From Uranotaenia lowii (Eukaryota; Arthropoda; Insecta; Diptera; Culicidae): a stretch of 64,000 bases of DNA. The position numbers and the translations under genes were made by a program. Under the pieces are notes generated by a model. That model made no database searches. It saw only the letters and a list, made by a program, of their open reading frames with translations, and was not told the origin of the DNA. Where the stretch lies: NCBI RefSeq assembly GCF_029784155.1, contig NC_073691.1, positions 23,977,639 through 24,041,638 of the forward strand, given 5' to 3'. Shown here one piece after another: positions 1 through 12,330 of this stretch (positions are counted from its first letter, which is position 1; each line of letters starts with the position of its first letter).

Positions 1-1560
1 TCCTCATATTTTGTTAAGTTTTGAACATTTTTTTTTGTAACTTTGAATAATTTTGTGTGATTTTAAAATATATAGTATAATTATATGGTATAATTCTGTG
101 TAATTTTGTGTTGTTTTGTGAAATTTTGTGTAATTTTATGACATTTTGTAAATTTTGAATGATTGTTTACGGCAATTGAAAAAAAAGTGTGTTTTTGTAT
201 TATTTTGAGTATTTTTTGTAATTTTGCGTAATTTTGTATAATTTTGTGTTATTTGTATAATTTTGTTTATTTTTGTGAAATTTTGCGTAATTTTTGTAAT
301 TTTGTGCAAAATGACAAAAATGGCAAAAAAAAATTACAAAACTAAATTTTATGTGATTTTTTGTTATCTTGTGTAATTTTGCATAATTTTGTGTAATTCT
401 GTGCAATTTTGTGAAATTTTGTTTCATTTTGTGTAATAAAGTATATTTTAGTGTAAATTTGTTTAATTTTGTGTATTTTTTGAAATTTCGTTTGATTTTG
501 TAAAATATAGTGATATTTTGAATTATTCTTTACGACAATTCAAAAATGTTTTTGATTTTTTTATAATTTTGTGTAATTTTGCGTAGTTTTGTATTGTTTT
601 GTGTAATTTTGTGTAATTATGTGGAAGAAATCTGTGGCTTATTGTGTTGCTTTGTAATATTTTGTGCATTAATTTGTGGAAGTTATATGGTTTTTTGTGT
701 TTAATTTTTTGTTAATTAGTGTAATTTTTTTTTAAATTTGTGTACTCTGTCTAATTATGTATATGTTTGTGTAATTCTGAGTATTTTTTTGTAATATTGT
801 GTGAAATAACAAAAATGGTGAAAAAGTGACAAAATGAAATTCTGAGTAGTTTTTTTTGTAATTCTGTGTGAAATGACAAAAATGAAGAAAAAATGTCAAA
901 ATGAAATTTTGTTTTTTTTTTGTAATCTTGTTAATTTGGTAGAAATCGGTATAATTATGTATGGTTTCGTGTAGTTTTGTGTAATTTTGTGTAATTTTTT
1001 AAATTCTTGTTGTTTTGTGTAATTTTGTGTTATTTTGTGAAATTTTTAAAAATTGTTCAAGACAATTAAAGAGAAATCTGCGAATAATTGTGTATCTGCT
1101 ACTAATTTTGTGTAATTTTTGCGTAGTTTTGTGTAATTTTATGTTATTTTTAATAATTATTCACGACGATTGAAGAGAAACCTGTGGATAATTGTGTTTT
1201 TTTTTTGTAATTTCGCCTATTTTGGTATAACTTTGAGTGATTTGATGTAACTTTGTGTAGTTTTGTGTGAAACAGACAAATATGGCGATAAACAACACAA
1301 GGAAAATTTGTGTAATTTTGCGAGAGCTTGGGTGTTACTTTGTGACATTTTGTGTAATTTTGTGTAATTTTGTGAAAACTTGTGTAATTTCGAAAAAACT
1401 TCACGGCAATAAAAAAAAATCTGAGGAAATTTATATAACTACGCAGTATTTTGTGCATTAATTTGTTGTAATATTGTGCATTTTTGTGTAAAATTTTGAA
1501 AATTTATGTACTTTTTGTGATCTTGTGTAGTTTTGTTTAGTTTTTGGTAATTTTGTATAG
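1..1560. repeat. Degenerate T-rich 10-11 bp repeat flanking satellite array 1
   Basis: The stretch is an irregular tandem repeat of TTTTGTGTAA-like units on the + strand. About every few hundred bases it is broken by short A-rich patches in the opposite sense (near 305-335, 800-840, 862-905 and 1265) that contain TGACAAAAATGG-like sequence. A second recurring motif, an 'ACGRCAATTgAA..GAAA.CTGTGGATAATTGTG' type segment, appears near 170, 530, 1060, 1165 and 1403, so a loose higher-order organisation exists. The GTGT step resembles the 11-bp satellite variant of array 2. No gene is seen; short open frames here are by-products of the repeat. Confidence 0.8.
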
Positions 1561-2480
1561 TTTTAGATGAAGAAAAAAAATCAAACATCAAAAACAACGA
1601 AAATGACAGGATCGACAAAAATGACAAAAATAACAAAAATGGCAAACCTGACAAAAATGACAGAAATGACGAAAATGACAAAAATGACAAATATAACGAA
1701 AATTAAGAAAATTAAGAAAATGATAAAAATGACAGAAATGACAAAAATGGCGAAAATGACAAAAATGACAAAAATGACAAAAATGACAAAAATGACGATA
1801 ATGTCAAAAATTACATAAATGACAAAAATGACAAAAATTACAAAAATTATGAAAATAAAGAAAATTAAGAAAATGATAAAAATGACAAAAATGACAAAAA
1901 AGACAATAATGACAAAAATGACAAAAAAAAAAAACAAAAATGACAAAAATGACAAAAATGCCAATAGTGACAAAAGTGATAAAAACTGGCATAAATAACA
2001 AAAATGACAAAAACGACAAAAATGACAAAATTTAAAAATCGACAAGAATGACAAAATTGACGAAAATGACAAAAATGACAAAAATGACAAAAATGACAAA
2101 AATGACAAAAATGACAAAAATGACAAAAATGACAAAAATGACAAAAATGACAAAAATGACAAAAATGACAAAAATGACAAAAATGACAAAAATGACAAAA
2201 ATGACAAAAATGACAAAAATGACAAAAATGACAAAAATGACAAAAATGACAAAAATGACAAAAATGACAAAAATGACAAAAATGACAAAAATGACAAAAA
2301 TGACAAAAATGACAAAAATGACAAAAATGACAAAAATGACAAAAATGACAAAAATGACAAAAATGACAAAAATGACAAAAATGACAAAAATGACAAAAAT
2401 GACAAAAATGACAAAAATGACAAAAATGACAAAAATGACAAAAATGACAAAAATGACAAAAATGACAAAAATGACAAAAA

Positions 2481-2848
2481 TGACAAACATGACAAAAATG
2501 AAAAAAATGACATAAATGACAAAAATGCCAAAAGTGACAAAAGTGACAAAAAAATAAATAAATGACAAAAATTACAAAAACGACAAAAATGACAAAAATG
2601 ACAAAAATGAAAAAAACAACAAAAATATCAAAAATGACAAAAATGACAAAAATGACAAAAATGACAAAAATGACAAAAATGACAAAAATGACAAACATGA
2701 CAAAAATGAAAAAAATGACATAAATGACAAAAATGCCAAAAGTGACAAAAGTGACAAAAAAATAAATAAATGACAAAAATTACAAAAACGACAAAAATGA
2801 CAAAAATGACAAAAATGAAAAAAACAACAAAAATATCAAAAATGACAA
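2481..2848 (+). repeat. 208-bp segmental duplication inside array 1
   Basis: A block carrying the same chain of rare unit variants (an AAACATGAC unit, an AAAAAAATGACATAAATG step, an AAAAAAATAAATAAATGAC break, and AAAAACAACAAAAATATC) occurs twice. The marker TGACAAACAT is at 2481 and 2689, and TATC is at 2626 and 2834, so both give an offset of 208 bp. The offset is one base more than 23 nine-base units. The order of variants is identical, which points to one unequal-exchange or replication-slippage event. Confidence 0.9.
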
Positions 2849-5800
2849 AAATGACAAAAATGAAAAAAATGACAAAAATGACAAAAATGACAAAAATGAC
2901 AAAAATGACAAAAATGACAAAAATGACAAAAATGACAAAAATGACAAAAATGACAAAAATGACAAAAATGACAAAAATGACAAAAATGACAAAAATGACA
3001 AAAATGACAAAAATGACAAAAATGACAAAAATGACAAAAATGACAAAAATGACAAAAATGACAAAAATGACAAAAATGACAAAAATGACAAAAATGACAA
3101 AAATGACAAAAATGAAAATATGACAAAAATGACAAAAATGACAAAAATGACAAAAATGACAAAAATGACAAAAATGACAAAAATGACAAAAATGACAAAA
3201 ATGACAAAAATGACAAAAATGACAAAAATGACAAAAATGACAAAAATGACAAAAATGACAAAAATGACAAAAATGACAAAAATGACAAAAATGACAAAAA
3301 TGACAAAAATGACAAAAATGACAAAAATGACAAAAATGACAAAAATGACAAAAATGACAAAAATGACAAAAATGACAAAAATGACAAAAATGACAAAAAT
3401 GACAAAAATGACAAAAATGACAAAAATGACAAAAATGACAAAAATGACAAAAATGACAAAAATGACAAAAATGACAAAAATGACAAAAATGACAAAAATG
3501 ACACAAATGACAAAAATGACAAAAATGACAAAAATGACAAAAATGACAAAAATGACAAAAATGACAAAAATGACAAAAATGACAAAAATGACAAAAATGA
3601 CAAAAATGACAAAAATGACAAAAATGACAAAAATGACAAAAATGACAAAAATGACAAAAATGACAAAAATGACAAAAATGACAAAAATGACAAAAATGAC
3701 AAAAATGACAAAAATGACAAAAATGACAAAAATGACAAAAATGACAAAAATGACAAAAATGACAAAAATGACAAAAATGACAAAAATGACAAAAATGACA
3801 AAAATGACAAAAATGACAAAAATGACAAAAATGACAAAAATGACAAAAATGACAAAAATGACAAAAATGACAAAAATGACAAAAATGACAAAAATGACAA
3901 AAATGACAAAAATGACAAAAATGACAAAAATGACAAAAATGACAAAAATGACAAAAATGACAAAAATGACAAAAATGACAAAAATGACAAAAATGACAAA
4001 AATGACAAAAATGACAAAAATGACAAAAATGACAAAAATGACAAAAATGACAAAAATGACAAAAATGACAAAAATGACAAAAATGACAAAAATGACAAAA
4101 ATGACAAAAATGACAAAAATGACAAAAATGACAAAAATGACAAAAATGACAAAAATGACAAAAATGACAAAAATGACAAAAATGACAAAAATGACAAAAA
4201 TGACAAAAATGACAAAAATGACAAAAATGACAAAAATGACAAAAATGACAAAAATGACAAAAATGACAAAAATGACAAAAATGACAAAAATGACAAAAAT
4301 GACAAAAATGACAAAAATGACAAAAATGACAAAAATGACAAAAATGACAAAAATGACAAAAATGACAAAAATGACAAAAATGACAAAAATGACAAAAATG
4401 ACAAAAATGACAAAAATGACAAAAATGACAAAAATGACAAAAATGACAAAAATGACAAAAATGACAAAAATGACAAAAATGACAAAAATGACAAAAATGA
4501 CAAAAATGACAAAAATGACAAAAATGACAAAAATGACAAAAATGACATGACAAAAATGACAAAAATGACAAAAATGACAAAAATGACAAAAATGACAAAA
4601 ATGACAAAAATGACAAAAGAAAATGACAAAAATGACAAAAATGACAAAAATGACAAAAATGACAAAAATGACAAAAATGACAAAAATGACAAAAATGACA
4701 AAAATGACAAAAATGACAAAAATGACAAAAATGACAAAAATGACAAAAATGACAAAAATGACAAAAATGACAAAACTGACAAAAATGACAAAAATGACAA
4801 AAATGACAAAAATGACAAAAATGACAAAAATGACAAAAATGACAAAAAAGGCCAAAAATGACAATAATGACAAAAATGACAAAAATGACAAAAATGACAA
4901 AAATGACAAAAATGACAAAAATGACAAAAATGACAAAAATGACAAAAATGACAAAAATGACAAAAATGACAAAAATGACAAAAATGACAAAAATGACAAA
5001 AATGACAAAAATGACAAAAATGACAAAAATGACAAAAATGACAAAAATGACAAAAATGACAAAAATGACAAAAATGACAAAATGACAAAATGACAAAAAT
5101 GACAAAAATGACAAAAATGACAAAAATGACAAAAATGACAAAAATGACAAAAATGACAAAAATGACAAAAATGACAAAAATGACAAAAATGACAAAAATG
5201 ACAAAAATGACAAAAATGACAAAAATGACAAAAATGACAAAAATGACAAAAATGACAAAAATGACAAAAATGACAAAAATGACAAAAATGACAAAAATGA
5301 CAAAAATGACAAAAATGACAAAAATGACAAAAATGACAAAAATGACAAAAATGACAAAAATGACAAAAATGACAAAAATGACAAAAATGACAAAAATGAC
5401 AAAAATGACAAAAATGACAAAAATGACAAAAATGACAAAAATGACAAAAATGACAAAAATGACAAAAATGACAAAAATGACAAAAATGACAAAAATGACA
5501 AAAATGACAAAAATGACAAAAATGACAAAAATGACAAAAATGACAAAAATGACAAAAATGACAAAAATGACAAAAATGACAAAAATGACAAAAATGACAA
5601 AAATGACAAAAATGACAAAAATGACAAAAATGACAAAAATGACAAAAATGACAAAAATGACAAAAATGACAAAAATGACAAAAATGACAAAATGACAAAA
5701 ATGACAAAAATGACAAAAATGACAAAAATGACAAAAATGACAAAAATGACAAAACTGACAAAAATAACAAAAATGACAAAAATGACAAAAATGACAAAAA

Positions 5801-6255
5801 TGACAAAAATGACAAAAATGACAAAAATGACAAAAATGACAAAAATGACAAAAATGACAAAAATGACAAAAATGACAAAAATGACAAAAATGACAAAAAT
5901 GACAAAAATGACAAAAATGACAAAAATGACAAAAATGACAAAAATGACAAAAATGACAAAAATGACAAAAATGACAAAAATGACAAAAATGACAAAAATG
6001 ACAAAAATGACAAAAATGACAAAAATGACAAAAATGACAAAAATGACAAAAATGACAAAAATGACAAAAATGACAAAAATGACAAAAATGACAAAAATGA
6101 CAAAAATGACAAAAATGACAAAAATGACAAAAATGACCAAAATGACAAAAATGACAAAAATGACAAAAATGACAAAAATGACAAAAATGACAAAAATGAC
6201 AAAAATGACAAAAATGACAAAAATGACAAAAATGACAAAAATGACAAAAATGACA

Positions 6256-6915
6256 AAAATTACAAAAATGACAAAAATTACAAAACTAACAAAAATGACA
6301 AAAATGACGGAATTGACAAAAGTGACAAAAATGACAAAAATGGCAAAAATGACAAAAATGACAAAAATGACAAAAATGACAAAAATGACAAAAATGACAA
6401 AAATGACAAAAATGACAAAAATGACAAAAATGACAAAAATGACAAAAATGACAAAAATGACAAAAATGACAAAAATGACAAAAATGACAAAAATGACAAA
6501 AATGACAAAAATGACAAAAATGACAAAAATGACAAAAATGACAAAAATGACAAAAATGACAAAAATGACAAAAATGACAAAAATGACAAAAATGACAAAA
6601 ATGACAAAAATGACAAAAATGACAAAAATGACAAAAATGACAAAAATGACAAAAATGACAAAAATGACAAAAATGACAAAAATGACAAAAATGACAAAAA
6701 TGACAAAAATGACAAAAATGACAAAAATGACAAAAATGACAAAAATGACAAAAATGACAAAAATGACAAAAATGACAAAAATGACGAAAATGACAAAAAT
6801 GACAAAAATGACAAAAATTACAAAAATTACAAAAAATACAAAAATTACAAAACTAACAATAATGACAAAAATGACGGAATTGACAAAAGTGACAAAAATG
6901 ACAAAAATGGCAAAA
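6256..6915 (+). repeat. 567-bp-spaced duplication of a variant block in array 1
   Basis: The variant chain 'TTACAAAACTAACAA..ATGACGGAATTGACAAAAGTGAC' occurs near 6280-6345 and again near 6847-6912. The marker GACGG starts at 6306 and 6873, an offset of 567 bp, which is exactly 63 units of 9 bp. The sequence between is almost pure TGACAAAAA. The second copy has picked up extra TTACAAAAA units just upstream. Confidence 0.88.
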
Positions 6916-7657
6916 ATGACAAAAATAACAAAAATGACAGTACAAACACAAATGACAAAAAAGACAAAAATCACAAAAATGAAAAAAAATGGCAAAAATG
7001 ACAAAAATGACAAAAATAACAAAAATGACACGAATGACAAAAAGGTCAAAAATTAAGAAAATGATAAAATTGACAAAAATGACAGAAATGTCCAAAATGA
7101 TAAAAATGACTAAAATTACCAAAATAACAAAAATGACAAAAATGACAAAAATGACAAAAAATACATAAATTAATGAAATGACTAAATTGACAAAAATGAC
7201 AAAAATGATAAAAATGGCAAAAATGGCCAAAATGACAAAAATTACAAAAATGACAAAAATGAAAATATGACGAAAATGACACAAATGACAAAAATGACAA
7301 AAATGACAAAAATGAAAAAAATGACAAAAATGACAAAAATGACAAAAATGACAAAAATGACAAAAATGACAAAAATGACAAAAATGACAAAAATGACAAA
7401 AATGACAAAAATGACAAAAATGACAAAAATGACAAAAATGACAAAAATGACAAAAATGTCAAAAATGACAAAAATGACAAAAATGACAAAATGACAAAAA
7501 TGACAAAAATGACAAAAATGACAAAAATGACAAAAATGACAAAAATGACAAAAATGACAAAAATGACAAAAATGACAAAAATGACAAAAATGACAAAAAT
7601 GACAAAAATGACAAAAATGACAAAAATTACGCAAATGACAAGTTTTACAAAAATGAC

Positions 7658-7960
7658 TGAATTTTTTTTTCAAAAATTACACGAAAATCTCGCAAAAATT
7701 TCACTAAAATGTTAGTATAATGGAATAAAAATTTCACAAAAATGCCTCAATTGATTATCAAGAACGTCACAAAAATGTCCCAAAATTTTCACAAAAATGT
7801 CCTAAAAGTGTCAAAAAAATGTGACTTACCCAATTGTCAATAACGTTACTAAAATTCACAGAAGTGTCACAAAAATGGCACAAAAAAGTGGTAAACGCTC
7901 CAAAAATGGCAAAATATGTGACTCGAAAATGCACGAAAATGTTTGAAAAAAATAGCTCAA
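7658..7960 (+). repeat. Degenerate right edge of array 1
   Basis: The pure 9-mer ends near 7657 and gives way to scattered CACAAAAATG and TCCCAAAATTTTCAC-like pieces spaced by non-repeat sequence. It looks like an old, decayed part of the array in which the unit carried an extra CA, the complement of the GT insertion in the 11-bp variant of array 2. Confidence 0.7.
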
Positions 7961-10044
7961 TAAACTTGTTGAAATGTTAAAAAATAAAAAAAAAAATCAA
8001 AATATAATAAATCTTTTGTTAAGCTTTTTTATATTTTCACGGAAAGAAAACATTTTCGATACTTAAAAAATGTTAAACTTAGAATAATTGTCTGTGATTC
8101 TATTCGTAAAAGTGCATTAAATACAAAGAAATGACTTCTGTTTGATGCGTGATATGAAAATTTCTAATTTATTGTTTGTAAACAAACATATAAACATTTT
8201 AAATTATGTAAATGTGAATGAAATTAAATCCGGAATCTAGAGTTTGATTCATAAATTTCATAAACTATGTGTTTGCCTTCTCATAGAATGCACTTTTACA
8301 AATATAGAACAGAACTCTTTCTTCATTTTAAGTTTGATCACTTCAATTGAAAAAAGTAACAGAAAATTGGATTTAATATCTGAATCTGAAATAAAGCTTC
8401 AAATGAGAATTCTAAACCCTGCCCTGAAGACGAGAAAAAGATATAATCAAATAAATTTCTGTGGCCGAAATGAAAAATTCCCAACAAAGATGAAGTTTCC
8501 ATATTGCATGCAATAAAACCATTTGAGCTGTTTAAAATTTCATCCGACTGCAGAAAAATTCCAAAATGGCACTTTCCTTAAGTAAATGGAACCGAAACTC
8601 CAGACGGTATAACTATCTTCCAACAAATTACCTTCATTTTTTTCGTTTTTGTTGCTCATCCATCCTTAGTGAAGCAAAGCACATCATAAGTTATTGGTAC
8701 ATAAAGCACTTAACTAGAAGCAAAAAAAGAGACTCAAACGTGAAATCAACATCAGCAAAACAGTTCGGGCGAATCGTGAGAAGGAAAAAAAAACAACTAA
8801 AGCAACAGTAATCTTGTTATGCTCCTCCCCTTCTCACCACAGTCAGTGTAACTAACTGTCAACAACAATGTCGGACGACGACAACAACTCAGTGGACCAA
8901 CGATGGGCCTCCAAGTGGGCGGGGGGGATGTGCGGGTCCATTTTACATAACACGTAAAATCTTCTGTCTCAAAGCGGAGGAAGCCATGACAGACTCCCAA
9001 AATTGTAACACAGAGTAAGCTCTCACAAAATAGTTTAGACTGCTAGCAAAACAAAAACAAACAAATCTCAACAGTCGGAGGATACAAAGATGCATTTTGG
9101 ATGTGAAATTATGTACAATCAAATACGGGTAGAAGAGGGGGTGAAAAAATGCTCCACCAGTGTCCCCCACAAAAATTGAGAGAGCTCGAGAGAGAATTTC
9201 CCCTTTTTGACTGGTGGAAAATGGGGGGCGTTTGAAATCGGAACAGCGCATACTCCGACTGGGGGTTGTTCGTTGGGGAGTTCATATTTATTTGTATCAA
9301 GTAAGCTATGCTTTCTGATATACATAGGAGAAAACCACGTGGTCGCCTGCTATGTACTAGGAAATAGTTGAGAATTTTAGCTCAGTTTACTGGGAATACT
9401 TGAGCACAGCACGAATAATACTAGAATAAATAGCAAAATGAGAAAATCTACTGCACTGTAAGTGTTTATTTATAATACGAATTTTTTCCCGAACACAGGA
9501 TAAGTTTTATTTTATTTTCAACACCACAAGAATAGGGGTATTTACCAGCTAATTATTTTTTTCCCTAAATGATTTAAATTTACATTCCACGAAAAATTTG
9601 TTCAGCAGATACTTTCTTTCCTGCAAATAATTTTAAAGCTATTGCCGAAAATATCAGATGACCAGTTGTACAGTAGATATAAAAATCATATTGATTTTTC
9701 TTAACAAAATGTTGAATTTTCCCATACAAACCTAAAAGTTAAGATTTACACAAGCAAACGTTACTTTGAAATTCTACAAAAAATATAGATGAGTTGACTA
9801 CCGTTGCGTAATTCAATTCTTTATTGTTTTTTTGACTATCCCGGCAATAAACTTTTCCAAAATTGATGAACTTTTACTATTTTCACTTTGGTGCCAAGAT
9901 TGTTTTATAAATAACTTTCGAATGAATGGATGGAAATTGATGAAATTTTTAGTGAAATTGCCTAGCAAAGTAATGTGACAATGTGCAAATATTTGTGATG
10001 TTCTGACATTAATTTTTTCATATCTAAATATAATATATAAAAAA
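7961..10044. other. AT-rich interval without a recognisable gene
   Basis: Nothing here shows a recognisable protein, RNA gene or repeat. Two open frames (8244-8516 and 8566-8811, + strand) encode 90 and 81 residues with no family I recognise, and neither has a clear neighbour or splice context. Confidence 0.6.
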
Positions 10045-10130
10045 CTAGCTGACCCGGTAAACTTCGTCTTACCATGTTTAACTTGGCGTCTCGCTTTCGT
10101 GAACATGTCCTAGTTTTTTACATATCCTTC
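10045..10130 (+). repeat. Possible fragment of a widespread arthropod interspersed repeat
   Basis: The phrase CTAGCTGACCCGGTAAACTT followed by CGTCTTACC resembles an end sequence I have seen scattered in many arthropod genomes (usually CTAGCTGACCCGGCAAACTT). I cannot name the element or its limits. Assignment is by memory of the motif only. Confidence 0.35.
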
Positions 10131-11002
10131 TTGTCACGCTTAATTCTATCGGAATCAAACCTAAAAATTTAAACTCAATTCTACGGGTCTTCACATAGAT
10201 TATCAAAACATTACCCTCAATCAATCTTACATGCATCTTACAGGAAAACTTTTAATCTACTTTTCTTTGATTCGGATGCTTTGAATATTGCCGAATGGTG
10301 TCAGGTATCAGCTTCCCGTTGAAAATTTGAGTTTTTCAGCACTCAAACTTGGCAAGCCTCATGCAGCATGCTTAAAAAATCCACTCTTTGTAGCTTGTTC
10401 CATAAATAACTTTATGTTGATAATATCTATTTTTCATTTATTAAATACCATTTAGTTGATTTCAGAATGGGGGTGCCCAATATTATACCTAACGCAGTAC
10501 TTTCAATTCCCGAGTTTCTTCGGAGAGGAGATTTTTTACTAACCATTTTCAAGCAGCTTTTCGTTGACTTTTTTCACCCCCGGAAGCAGTGATAATTAAA
10601 TAATATCCATCTTTTCATCAAAACCATGTCAAAAAAAGGTTCACCGTTTTATTATTAATTTCAGCAAAAAATGCTAATTAAATTCCTTTGAAAATTTACC
10701 CAATTAATAAAAAAAAAACGATCGGTTTTGAAAGGATTCCTCCTTTTGTTTGTTTTTGTTTTATTTTATATATTCATTCAAATTACAGCAATTTTATTTG
10801 CATTTTTATCCTAATAGACATATCTGCCAATTGAAACCATTGTTTTTTTAAGATTCTAACTGAAAAGGTTATTTAATTTTTAAAAACCGAAAAGAGCTAA
10901 TCTGTTAAGGCTAATGATTCCATGAGTTCATTCGTTTTTTCTGGAAGTTTTCATGTAAATATACCTCGAAACCTTTAAAAACATATAAGTGTCTTTCGGC
11001 TA

Positions 11003-12330
11003 AAGCTTAGTTCTTTTAGAAATGGGACAGTTACAAATGCGTGTATCTCAAAAACCATTCGTTTGATCGAAATACTTTCTATGAAGAAAATGAAGGTTAT
11101 GTTATGATATTTCATGAAAAAATTTTAAAAAAATTATTTATCAATTTTTGTTAGAGAAATTTCCACTTTATTCTTGGTATCTCCCATTGGCCGGCGCACA
11201 CTTTTTTCAGTCATGGTATTGATTAGTTTTTCCAACTTATACTTCGTCAAATCAATATTTTAGGTGGCTTCACCCTCCTTCTTCAATTTCTGATAATTCT
11301 TGGTCCAATAATTCTCTTTTAAAAGAAGCTGGAAGCATTTTAGTGGATACAGTGGTTTCGATATGAACAAATTTGATTATTTTTGACCACATTTTTGAAG
11401 GTTTTTAATGGAATTTCTTCTGGCAAAATCTTACAATAACGATGTAAAACCATCATAAGATTGAAATTGACGTAAAATCGGTTAGTTTAAATCGTAGGTT
11501 GTGGATGGTACATACAAGATTACTCTTTTTAGGTTTTTAAAAACAGAGAAAACCAAAGTTTTGTTTTGGAAATTTTTGTTTTTTTTCGCAGGAGCAGAAT
11601 TTTGGAAAATCATTATAATTTATACAAAATAACAAGCAAATACATAATTTAATATACTCGGGATCTTGCAACGAGCAGACATGGTATAGGATTCAAACGC
11701 TGGAATTTGTTTAAAATAGGGTATTTCATAAGTTTTGTCGTTCATCAGAAATCATCTGCTCCATAGCCTCGGTACCGGCTTTACAGCCTACTAGCTCTGG
11801 AACTAGCAAAAAATGATTGTTTCAGGTTGGGTTTCAATGAGTCATCACTAGGCAATACTTTCAGCTTACCGGAGAAAATTGTTTTGGACATTTCAGCGAT
11901 CTACCCTTAGTTTTTCGCTTATTGAAAATTAAAAATGCTGGTATGAGACTTGACTTCCCTGATGATCCTCAACCGTAGTTGCCGATCATGTGCTTCACTA
12001 TAATGCTTGATTTGAACTTTGTGGACATTATTGACAGTGTTTGCATACTTATCCAACACAAAAACTTAGTAATTCTTTGAATAATCAACGGTTTTGTCAG
12101 CTAACAATTTGATAATGACGAATTTTAAAGGAAACTGTGCAAAATTCTTTTTTTCTTTTTTTCTTGCATCGTAAATATCTCAAAAACACGTAAATTTTAA
12201 ATTTTGAAAAAAATAGGTCGAATAGTACTTTTTACAGGCAACAAAATGCTGTCAAAATTTTGAATATCCGATAACTAGTAAACGAGCTATTAGCAAATGA
12301 AAGTGTCCCATTTCTAAAAGAACTAAGCTT
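11003..12330 (-). mobile_element. Mariner-like DNA transposon with perfect 27-bp terminal inverted repeats
   Basis: The left end (11003-11029, starting AAGCTTAGTTCTTTTAGAAA) and the right end (12304-12330) are perfect reverse complements over 27 bp. Each is flanked outside by TA, so the TA-TA match reads as a Tc1/mariner target-site duplication. The total of 1328 bp is the usual mariner length. Decayed transposase sequence lies on the - strand inside. The intact ends but ruined coding region make this a dead copy whose ends could in principle still be recognised by a related transposase. Confidence 0.85.
11150..12150 (-). pseudogene. Decayed mariner-family transposase (ITmD37E-like)
   Basis: Reading the - strand, a segment near 11755-11690 gives a MNDKTY...YFKQIP-like peptide. 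This matches the conserved block around the first catalytic Asp of mosquito mariner relatives (typically MDDETY...FKQ.PGQ); the second D is replaced by N here. Further on, near 11350-11170, the reading gives a PLKCF...NYWTKNYQKLKKEGEAT segment followed by YKLEKLINTMTEKSVRR, which corresponds to the C-terminal part after the usual P-I-E-x-F/Y-W motif. Frameshifts and stop codons break the frame throughout, so no continuous protein exists. The N-terminal helix-turn-helix part near 12100 is too decayed to identify. The subgroup name is an inference from motif resemblance; a Tc1/mariner transposase in general is much safer. Confidence 0.7.

Larger units (their letters stand above)
1571..7657 (+). 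repeat. Satellite array 1, 9-bp unit TGACAAAAA
   Basis: This is a near-continuous tandem array of the 9-mer TGACAAAAA read on the + strand, roughly 600 units. The left edge (1571-2045) is degenerate, with GGCAAA, GATAAA and AATTAAG variants; the core from about 2046 is almost homogeneous; the right edge (6256-7260) is again degenerate. Single-unit indels shift the register at 4546, 4616, 5081-5090, 5688 and 7488. On the + strand the three frames read stop-Gln-Lys, Asp-Lys-Asn and Thr-Lys-Met; on the - strand all three are open (Phe-Leu-Ser, Phe-Cys-His, Phe-Val-Ile). This explains long open frames such as the 1473-codon one at 2628-7049 on the - strand. Codon bias, start context and non-repeat protein sequence are all absent, so I do not call a gene. 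Confidence 0.97.

Noticed and set aside
3120..7056. Thr-Lys-Met and Asp-Lys-Asn repeat proteins on the + strand
   Set aside because: Translation of TGACAAAAA units; the frames start and end at unit indels (for example 4546 and 5688) and not at gene signals.
1571..7657. Telomeric repeat
   Set aside because: The unit TGACAAAAA does not match the insect TTAGG motif, and the array is internal, with unique DNA and transposons on the right and degenerate repeat on the left.
8244..8811. Two small open frames as a possible short gene
   Set aside because: No domain, no similarity that I recognise, no splice or polyadenylation logic; frames of this length occur by chance.
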